From: Candidatus Nitrosymbiomonas sp.
GTDB taxonomy: Bacteria; Sysuimicrobiota; Sysuimicrobiia; Sysuimicrobiales; Humicultoraceae
Direction: 5' to 3'
Assembly (NCBI GenBank): GCA_020724185.1
Contig: DYHL01000011.1
Location: 1-20,460, forward strand
Length of the DNA stretch: 20,460 nt
The position numbers and the translations under genes are program-made. Below, piece by piece: positions 7,441-14,261 of the stretch. How positions within the stretch are numbered: position 1 is the first letter of the stretch; each line of letters begins with the position of its first letter. The notes below the pieces were generated by a model. The model was not told where the DNA came from. It worked only from the letters and a program-made list of their open reading frames with translations, and did not search any database.

Positions 7441-8622
7441 GTGGTCAACCTGGAGGCATTGGAGCGCTCGTCCCTGTTCAGGGATCTGCCCGCGGCGCTG
7501 CTGCGCCGTTTGGCCGCGATGGGGGAAGAGCGTTCCTACGCGCCCGGACAACGGATCTTCCAGGAAGGGGAGGGCGCCACGCACCTGTGCATCATCAAGG
7601 AGGGGCGCGTAGCCCTTGAGATGGACCTTCAGATCGGTCGGGCCGAGGCCGGCGAACGCCGCACCTTTGCCGCGGTGCTGGGTCCCCCTGACTGCCTTGG
7701 TTGGTCCGCGATCGTGCCTCCCCATACCCGCACCATGTCGGCCGTGGCGATTCAGGCCACGACGGTGGTAGCGTTTGAGCGCGAGGCGCTGGAGCGCCTG
7801 ATCGCCGACGACCCCAGGGCTGGGACCCTTCTAATGCGCGGGCTGGCCCAGATGGTGGGGAATCGCCTGGTGGAGGCCAGGGCCAAGCTGGGCTTCGTCA
7901 TCGCGATGGTGTCCCACGAACTGAAGGCACCCCTGGCGGCCGTGGAGAGCTATCTGCAAGTTATGTTGTGCGGCTACGCCGGTGAGGTCCCAGACCGGCA
8001 GCGGGAGATGCTCGGCCGGTGCAGCATTCGGGTGCAGGAGTTGATTGAACTCATCAATAGCCTCCTCAGGGTCTCCCGGATTGAGACCGGCGACCTCTCC
8101 GCAGAGCTCGGTGTCGCATCCCTGCAGGACGTCATTGAGAAGGCCGTGGAGAACGTGGCAGCCGCTGCCCGGGAGAAGGGTGTGCGCCTGCAGGTGCGTG
8201 TACCCGCGGACCTGCTTCCGCTCCTGATGGCGCCGCTACGCATCCAAGAAGCCGTCTCCAACCTCCTGGACAACTCGGTGAAGTTCACGCCATCCGACGG
8301 AGAGGTCGTCGTGACCGTTGATGACCGAGGAGACGACATTCGGGTGCAGGTGCGCGATACCGGGATTGGGATCGCCTCATCCGAGCTGCCCCGGGTCTTC
8401 GATGAGTTCTACAGGGGGCAGATGGCCCAGTCGAAGGGGCTGGGGCTGGGCCTGTCCCTCGTGAAGAAGATCGTCGAGGCCCACCGGGGTCAGATCTGGG
8501 CGGAGAGCCCGCCTCCGGGAGAGGCACGCGGCGCGGCCATCACGTTTACGCTGCCCAAGGCCCTGGCTGTCCATCTCTCACCTGGCGACAGGCCGCCGGC
8601 TGGGCATGGGGAGGCAGCCTGA
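7441..8622 (+). CDS. Crp/cNMP-like sensor domain histidine kinase
   Basis: The 393-residue soluble kinase starts at GTG. Residues 1-140 form a Crp/cNMP-binding-type beta-roll (FQEGEGA.. CIIKEGRVALEM). Residues 150-225 form the HisKA dimerisation domain with H-box MVSHELKAPL and phosphoacceptor His159. Residues 240-380 form a HATPase_c domain with N-box Asn274/Asn278, G1 DTGIGI (306-311) and G2 GLGLGL (333-338). No membrane segment is present, so it senses a cytoplasmic signal. In the phosphate-binding cassette the usual Gly-Glu reads Gly-Trp (LGWSA, Trp88), so the ligand may not be a cyclic nucleotide. Its first 225 residues are paralogous to the N-terminus of the next protein. It probably phosphorylates the two receivers upstream and perhaps the neighbouring DHp domain (inference). 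Confidence 0.93.
   Translation: MVNLEALERSSLFRDLPAALLRRLAAMGEERSYAPGQRIFQEGEGATHLCIIKEGRVALEMDLQIGRAEAGERRTFAAVLGPPDCLGWSAIVPPHTRTMSAVAIQATTVVAFEREALERLIADDPRAGTLLMRGLAQMVGNRLVEARAKLGFVIAMVSHELKAPLAAVESYLQVMLCGYAGEVPDRQREMLGRCSIRVQELIELINSLLRVSRIETGDLSAELGVASLQDVIEKAVENVAAAAREKGVRLQVRVPADLLPLLMAPLRIQEAVSNLLDNSVKFTPSDGEVVVTVDDRGDDIRVQVRDTGIGIASSELPRVFDEFYRGQMAQSKGLGLGLSLVKKIVEAHRGQIWAESPPPGEARGAAITFTLPKALAVHLSPGDRPPAGHGEAA
8608..8614 (+). promoter_or_regulatory. Shine-Dalgarno site fixing the start of the giant HdrA fusion
   Basis: GGGGAGG lies nine bases before the ATG at 8624. An in-frame ATG at 8606 lies upstream of this site and lacks a comparable one. Starting at 8624 also makes the N-terminus (MIQRDALDRCALF) align residue for residue with that of the kinase encoded just before it (MVNLEALERSSLF). 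Confidence 0.7.
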
Positions 8623-8623
8623 G

Positions 8624-11600
8624 ATGATTCAGCGTGACGCCCTGGACCGGTGCGCCCTGTTTGGAGGGCTGGGGCCGTCGGCCCGCGACCTGGTAGCCTC
8701 GCTGGGGACCGTGGTCTCCTTCCAGGCCGGGGAGCGCATCTTCTCCGAGGGTGACGATGCGCGCGACTTCTGCGTGATCAATGAAGGCCGGGTGGCCCTG
8801 GAGATGCGGGCCCCTGAGCAGGGCGAGGAACTGCCCAGGTCGGTGGTCGTGGCCGTGTTGGGAGCGGGCGAGAGTCTTGGCTGGTCGGCCCTGGTGCCAC
8901 CGTTTGTGCTGACGATGTCCGCGGTGTGCGTGGAGCCGGCGGTTTTGGTAGCCTTCAACGGCCCGGTTCTGCGCAGATTGATGTCGCTGGACTGGGAGAT
9001 CGGCTATCCTATCATGGCCGGCCTGGTGGATCTCGTCGAGTGCCGCATGGCGCAAATACGGACCCGCCTCACTCAGATGCAGGCAGTGGCCACCCACGAT
9101 GTGCGCGCTCCCGCTGCAAGGGTGACCAGCTACCTGGAGGCCATGCTGGCAGGAACGGCCGGCGACCTCACCGACGATCAGCGGCACATCCTCGAGCGGT
9201 GCCGCCAGCGATTGGTGGACCAGATCGAGCTGCTCGACCGCCTGGTGCGCGTCTCCCCGCCCGCGCCCGAGGAGCGCGGCGGCGGCGCGCCACCCGCGCC
9301 AACGGCCCGGGCCGCCGGCCCGGCCGAGGAATCCGAAGCGGCCGAGGTGGCCGAGGAGGTCGCCGGCGGCGTCGTGGGCGCGGCGATGGTGGTCGGCGGC
9401 GGGATCGCGGGTATCCAGGCAGCGCTGGATCTAGCCGACGCTGGCATCAAGGTGCACCTGGTAGAGCGTGGGACGGCTATCGGCGGCCGGATGGCCACGC
9501 TCGACAAGACCTTCCCCACGAACGATTGCGCGATGTGCATCCTGTCGCCCAAGCTGTCCGGCGTCAGGCTGCATCCCAACATTGAGGTCCACACGCTGGC
9601 TGAAGTCGAGGCCCTCGAGGGAAGCGCCGGCGACTTCAGCGCGACCATCCGCCAACGCCCGCGCTTCGTGGACCTGCTCCGCTGCACCGGTTGCGGCGAC
9701 TGCGCCACGGCGTGTCCGATAGGCGTGCCCAGCGAGTTCAACGCCGGACTGGCGCCGCGCACCGCGATCTACCGCTCCTACGCCCAGGCCGTCCCAGGTG
9801 CCTACTCCATTGACAAGCGGGGCTCCGCACCCTGCCGTGACGCCTGTCCCATTCATCAGCGGGCGCAGGGGTACGTCGCGCTGGTGGCCCAGGGACGCTA
9901 CGAAGAGGCGTTCCGGGTAATCCAGATGGAGAACCCCTTCCCCGGGATATGCGGCCGCGTCTGCAACCACCGGTGCGAGGACGCCTGCTCCCGCAACCTG
10001 GTGGACGGCCCGGTGAACCTGGCGGCGTTGAAGCGGTTCGTTGCCGATTGGGCCTATGCTCGGCCGAGCGAGCCCCAGCCGCGCGAGCCCGAGGCCCGGG
10101 TTGAGCCTGCGCACCCCGAGCGTGTGGCCGTGGTGGGATCAGGTCCTGCTGGTCTGACCGCTGCCCGCGACCTCGCGATCAAGGGGTACACGGTAACCGT
10201 GCTCGAGGCGCTGCCCACCCCCGGCGGGATGATGCGGGTTGGAATCCCGGAGCACCGCCTGCCCACGCCGATCATCGAGCGGGAGATCGCTGACATCGCC
10301 GCGCTGGGCGTCGAGATCCGCTGCAACAGCCGCGTGTCGCACGTGCGCGACCTGTTTACCGAGGGATTCAACGCGATCTTTCTGGCAACCGGCGCCCACA
10401 GAGCCCGGAAGCTTCCCGTTCCCGGGGCAGACCTGCCGGGTGTGCTGGTCAGCACCGATGTCTTGCAGAACGCCCGCCTGGGCCAGCCGGTACCACTGGG
10501 ACGGCGGGTACTCGTCCTGGGAGGAGGCAACGTCGGTTTCGACGTGGCTCGAACCTGCGTGCGGTTGGGCGCCGAAGTGCACGTGGCGTGTCCCGAGGCG
10601 CGCGAGGCGATGCCGGCCCACTCCGGCGAGATCGCCGCGGCCGAGGAAGAGGGCGTCCGCGTCCACCCCTCCACGTCCTTCGTCCGGGTGCTGGAGCGCG
10701 ACGGCCGCGCCGCGGGCATGGAGTGCCAGAAGGTGCGTTCCATGCGCTTTGACGATGCGCGCCGCCTGCACCTCGACCTCGTCGAGGGCAGCGAGCACGT
10801 ACTGGAGGCGGACACGGTCATCTTCGCAATCGGCCTGGCGCCACAGACCGAGATAGTCTCCGGCCTTCCAGGGGTTGCCACCACGCCGTGGGGATCGCTG
10901 CAGGTGGATCCGGACTCGCAGTCCGCGGGCTACCCTGGCCTGTTCGCGGGCGGGGATCTGGCCACCGGCACCGCGTTCGTGGTGGACGCGATCGCCGCCG
11001 GCCACCGCGCAGCTCGCGGCATCCACGCCTACCTGCGCGGGACGGTCCTGGAGACCGACCCCCAGGCCCCGGTGGCGAAGCTCACCCTGGACGAGGTCGA
11101 ACATCGGTTGCTCCGCGGCCAGATACGGCTGCAGCCGCGCTCCGGCGTCCACGAACTCCCTCCGGGGGTGCGGCGCGCCTCGTTTATCGAGGTGGACGAG
11201 GGGTTGACCGAGGAAGAAGCGCGTCAGGAGGCTGTGCGATGCCTGGCCTGCGGCGTCTGCGCCGAGTGCCTGGCGTGCGTGCAGGCGTGCCGCCGTGAGG
11301 CGATCAACCACGCCGAGACCGAACGCGTGGAGACGCTGAGCATCGGCGCCGTGGTTCTGGCGCCGGGCATCGAGCCGTTTGACGCCGCGCTCGCCGATGC
11401 CTACGGCGTGGGTCGCTTCCCGAACGTCCTGACCGGACCGCAGTTCGAACGGCTCCTCTCGGCGTCGGGACCGACGCAGGGGCACGTCACCCGACCCTCT
11501 GACGGCGCGGCTCCCCGTAGGATCGCCTTCCTGCAGTGCGTGGGTTCGCGCGACCAGCAGAACCGCTACTGCTCCGCGGTGTGCTGCATGTACGCCACCA

Positions 11601-13810
11601 AGGAAGCGATCCTGGCCCGAGAGCACGTTCCCGATGCGGAGTGCACGATCTACTACGCGGACATGCGCGCCTTCGGCAAGGGCTTCGATGCCTACCTCGA
11701 GCGGGCCGAGCGCAACCAGGTCCGGTTCGTGCGCACGCGCGTGGCCGCTCTTCGTGAGGACCCGCAAACCCGATCGCTGACCTTCAGGGTCGAGGAGACC
11801 GGGGTTGTGCGCGAGGAGCAGGCCGACCTGGTCGTGCTGGCGGTGGGTCTGACCCCGCCCAAGGACGCCGGCGCGCTGGCCCGCGCCGCGGGGATAGCGC
11901 TCAACGAGCACGGTTTCGCAGCCACGGTACCCTCCGCGCCGATGGAGACCAGCCGGCCCGGCGTGTTCGTGTCCGGCGGATTCCGCGGACCCAGGGACAT
12001 CCCCGACTCCGTTGTGGATGGCAGCGGCGCAGCCGCCGCTGCGATGGCCGTCATCGGATCGGCCCGGGGGACCCAGATCGTCCCCAAGGTCTATCCTCCT
12101 GAGATGTTGCTGGATCCGGAACCGCGCGTCGGCGTGTTCGTATGCCACTGCGGGTCGAACATCGCCGGTGTGGTGGACGTGACCGGCCTGGCTGCTTACG
12201 CCAGGACGCTGCCGGGCGTGGTCCTGGCCGAGACGTCGCTCTACACCTGCTCGGCCGACACCCTGATCCGCATCAAGGAGGCAATAATCGAGGAGCACCT
12301 CAACAGGGTGGTGGTGGCAAGCTGCACCCCGCGCACGCACGAACCCATCTTCAGGGAGACGCTGCGCGAGGCCGGGCTCAACCCCTACTTGTTCGAGATG
12401 GCCAACATCCGCGATCAGTGCAGTTGGGTGCACCGCGACGACCCCTCCGGCGCCACGGAGAAGTCGCGCGCGCTGATTACGGCGGCGGTCGCCCGCGCCG
12501 CGCGGCTGGCGCCCCTGCACAAGGTGCGGGTGCCGATGCGAAACGAGGCGATGGTGATCGGCGGTGGCGTGGCAGGCCTGACCGCCAGTCTCAACCTGGC
12601 CGAGCAGGGATTCCCGGTTGTGCTGGTGGAGCGATCCTCTGCGCTCGGCGGACGCCTGCGCTCGCCGCTGTTGACCTGGGGCGGCGCTACGGCCGCGGAT
12701 TCGCTGCGGGAACTGGTCGAGCGGGTGACCGACCATCCGCGCGTGAGGGTCTTGACCGGCCACAGGGTCGTCTCCTCGCACGGCACGGTAGGCAACTTCG
12801 AGACCACCGTGGCAGGCCTGGACGGAGAAGTGATCTTCGGACACGGGGTGACCGTTATCGCTACCGGAGTGCAGGAGTGGAAGCCCTCGGTCTACGGGGC
12901 CGGTGAGGACGCGCGCGTGGTTGCGCTCTCGGAGTTTGAGGCACGCCTCATGACCGGTGGCGGGTCGCCTCCGGGGGCTGTGGCATCGGTGGTCATGCTT
13001 CTGTGCGCCGGCCCCTGGGACCGCATGCCCTTCTACTGCAGCCGCACTTGCTGCGCCCAGTCCCTTGCCGCCGCGCTGGCGTTCAAGCGCGCGAACCCCG
13101 AGGTGTCCGTTACGGTAATTGCCCGCGAGATCCGAACCTACGGGTTCACCGAGGAGCTGTACACCCAGGCGCGGGAGGCCGGGGTCGTGGTGTTCCGCCA
13201 CTCGGCCGAGGAGCCCCCACAGATCACGCGCACTTCCGAGGCCCTCAGCGTCACCGTGCGGGACCAGGCGCTCGGCGAGGAGATCACCCTGGACGCCGGC
13301 TTGCTCGTGGTGGCGCCGGCGCAGGTGCCCTCGGACGGCGCGTCCGACCTCACCACGATCTTCAAGGTGCCGGCCTCCGCGGACGGCTTCTTCCTGGAGG
13401 CCCACGTGAAGCTGCGGCCGGCGGAGTTCGCCAGCGAGGGGCTGTTCCTCTGCGGCGGCGCCCACTACCCCAAGCCGCTGGACGAGGCGATCGCCCAGTC
13501 CCTGGCATCGGCGGCTCGGGCCAGCACCCTGTTGTGGCGCGACAGCCTGGAGGTCGGCGGCGTTGTCACCGCGGTGGATCGCGACCACTGCACAACCTGC
13601 CTGACCTGCCTCCGGGTGTGCGCCTACGACGCCATATCGTTTGATGCCGACGGGATCGCCGTCATTGAGCCCACCCGGTGTCAGGGCTGTGGACTGTGCG
13701 TGGCGGTGTGTCCGGGCAGCGCGCTCAGTCTGGGACACTACTCGCGAGACCAGATGCTCGCCAAGATCACCGCGCTGCTGGGAGGGATGGAGGTAGTGCG
13801 TGTCGACTGA
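8624..13810 (+). CDS. sensor domain-DHp-HdrA-GltD/NfnB-HdrA fusion protein
   Basis: This 1728-residue protein has five modules. (1) Residues 1-140: Crp/cNMP-like domain with LGWSA (Trp87). (2) 150-225: HisKA-type helix pair with THDVRAP (His158) but no ATPase domain, then an Ala/Glu/Pro-rich linker to 253. (3) First HdrA: GGGIAG (258-263), NDCAMC (300-305) and Cys354/357/360/364, resuming at Cys873-889, CVGSRD (972-977) and YCSAVCC (982-988). (4) Inserted at about 400-870: a GltD/NfnB-like NAD(P)H module with Cys404/408, Cys443/447/451/455, VVGSGPAG (503-510) and LGGGNVG (632-638). (5) Second HdrA from 1167: CHCG, SCTPRTHEP (from 1233), GGGVAG (1313-1318), YCSRTCC (1471-1477) and clusters Cys1656-1666 and 1686-1696. 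The likely role is a multi-flavin hub taking NAD(P)H electrons and bifurcating them to HdrBC and a low-potential acceptor. The start at 8624 is chosen by ribosome binding site and paralogy. The 3' end overlaps mvhD by 11 nt. Confidence 0.9.
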   Translation: MIQRDALDRCALFGGLGPSARDLVASLGTVVSFQAGERIFSEGDDARDFCVINEGRVALEMRAPEQGEELPRSVVVAVLGAGESLGWSALVPPFVLTMSAVCVEPAVLVAFNGPVLRRLMSLDWEIGYPIMAGLVDLVECRMAQIRTRLTQMQAVATHDVRAPAARVTSYLEAMLAGTAGDLTDDQRHILERCRQRLVDQIELLDRLVRVSPPAPEERGGGAPPAPTARAAGPAEESEAAEVAEEVAGGVVGAAMVVGGGIAGIQAALDLADAGIKVHLVERGTAIGGRMATLDKTFPTNDCAMCILSPKLSGVRLHPNIEVHTLAEVEALEGSAGDFSATIRQRPRFVDLLRCTGCGDCATACPIGVPSEFNAGLAPRTAIYRSYAQAVPGAYSIDKRGSAPCRDACPIHQRAQGYVALVAQGRYEEAFRVIQMENPFPGICGRVCNHRCEDACSRNLVDGPVNLAALKRFVADWAYARPSEPQPREPEARVEPAHPERVAVVGSGPAGLTAARDLAIKGYTVTVLEALPTPGGMMRVGIPEHRLPTPIIEREIADIAALGVEIRCNSRVSHVRDLFTEGFNAIFLATGAHRARKLPVPGADLPGVLVSTDVLQNARLGQPVPLGRRVLVLGGGNVGFDVARTCVRLGAEVHVACPEAREAMPAHSGEIAAAEEEGVRVHPSTSFVRVLERDGRAAGMECQKVRSMRFDDARRLHLDLVEGSEHVLEADTVIFAIGLAPQTEIVSGLPGVATTPWGSLQVDPDSQSAGYPGLFAGGDLATGTAFVVDAIAAGHRAARGIHAYLRGTVLETDPQAPVAKLTLDEVEHRLLRGQIRLQPRSGVHELPPGVRRASFIEVDEGLTEEEARQEAVRCLACGVCAECLACVQACRREAINHAETERVETLSIGAVVLAPGIEPFDAALADAYGVGRFPNVLTGPQFERLLSASGPTQGHVTRPSDGAAPRRIAFLQCVGSRDQQNRYCSAVCCMYATKEAILAREHVPDAECTIYYADMRAFGKGFDAYLERAERNQVRFVRTRVAALREDPQTRSLTFRVEETGVVREEQADLVVLAVGLTPPKDAGALARAAGIALNEHGFAATVPSAPMETSRPGVFVSGGFRGPRDIPDSVVDGSGAAAAAMAVIGSARGTQIVPKVYPPEMLLDPEPRVGVFVCHCGSNIAGVVDVTGLAAYARTLPGVVLAETSLYTCSADTLIRIKEAIIEEHLNRVVVASCTPRTHEPIFRETLREAGLNPYLFEMANIRDQCSWVHRDDPSGATEKSRALITAAVARAARLAPLHKVRVPMRNEAMVIGGGVAGLTASLNLAEQGFPVVLVERSSALGGRLRSPLLTWGGATAADSLRELVERVTDHPRVRVLTGHRVVSSHGTVGNFETTVAGLDGEVIFGHGVTVIATGVQEWKPSVYGAGEDARVVALSEFEARLMTGGGSPPGAVASVVMLLCAGPWDRMPFYCSRTCCAQSLAAALAFKRANPEVSVTVIAREIRTYGFTEELYTQAREAGVVVFRHSAEEPPQITRTSEALSVTVRDQALGEEITLDAGLLVVAPAQVPSDGASDLTTIFKVPASADGFFLEAHVKLRPAEFASEGLFLCGGAHYPKPLDEAIAQSLASAARASTLLWRDSLEVGGVVTAVDRDHCTTCLTCLRVCAYDAISFDADGIAVIEPTRCQGCGLCVAVCPGSALSLGHYSRDQMLAKITALLGGMEVVRVD

Positions 13811-14261
13811 CGTTGCCCCGACCCCGGCAGAGGTCGAGGCCGCCCCGGCCGCGGTGGAGATCGTGGCCTTCTGCTGCTTCTACTGCGCCTACGCCGCGGC
13901 CGACCTGGCGGGCGTGATGCGCCTGGCCTATCCGCCCAACGTGAAGGTGATACTGCTGCCGTGCACCGGCGGAATTGACTCGATCTACATCCTGCGCGCT
14001 TTTGAGGCCGGGGCCGACGGGGTCTTTGTGGCAGGGTGCCTGGAGGGACAGTGCCACTACCAGGTGGGCAACTACCACGCCAAGGCGCGCGTCCGGTACC
14101 TCAAGGAGCTCCTTGACGAGGCAGGCATCGGCGGGCAGCGCCTGGAGATGTTCAACCTCTCGTCGGCCCAGGGACCCAGGTTCGCCGAGATAGCCAGGGA
14201 GATGACCGATCGCATCACGGCGCTGGGCCCGACGCCGCTCAAACGACGAGGTCAAACATGA
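13800..14261 (+). CDS. mvhD: MvhD-family iron-sulfur subunit
   Basis: The 153-residue protein belongs to the MvhD / methyl-viologen-reducing hydrogenase delta family. It has an Ala/Glu/Pro-rich leader of about 20 residues, then FCCFYCAY, LLPCTGGID and AGCLEGQCHYQVGNYHA, the conserved Cys blocks that bind the [2Fe-2S] cluster. MvhD normally docks on HdrA and connects it to an electron donor such as a hydrogenase or formate dehydrogenase. No MvhA/MvhG hydrogenase subunit is in the window, so the donor is more likely NAD(P)H or formate-derived (inference). The GTG start lies 11 nt inside the giant hdrA gene and the stop overlaps the next start as ATGA. The corresponding domain in set 1 is fused to the degenerate HdrA at 774-2603. 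Confidence 0.92.
   Translation: MSTDVAPTPAEVEAAPAAVEIVAFCCFYCAYAAADLAGVMRLAYPPNVKVILLPCTGGIDSIYILRAFEAGADGVFVAGCLEGQCHYQVGNYHAKARVRYLKELLDEAGIGGQRLEMFNLSSAQGPRFAEIAREMTDRITALGPTPLKRRGQT

Noticed and set aside
8606..8623. Start of the giant fusion at the ATG at 8606
   Set aside because: It would overlap the kinase stop and place the ribosome binding site inside the coding region. The ATG at 8624 has GGGGAGG nine bases upstream and aligns with the paralogous kinase start.
9230..9400. Sensor-HdrA fusion as an assembly or frameshift artefact
   Set aside because: The frame stays open through a typical Ala/Glu/Pro-rich linker, with no repeated or low-quality-looking sequence, and both sides are intact in the same frame. 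Read-level confirmation would still be useful.
10139..13738. A 1199-codon open frame on the minus strand
   Set aside because: It lies wholly opposite the giant HdrA fusion. Its translation is rich in Arg, Gly, His and Gln with no recognisable motif, while the plus strand shows intact cluster and nucleotide-binding motifs. Long antisense frames are expected in high-GC genes.
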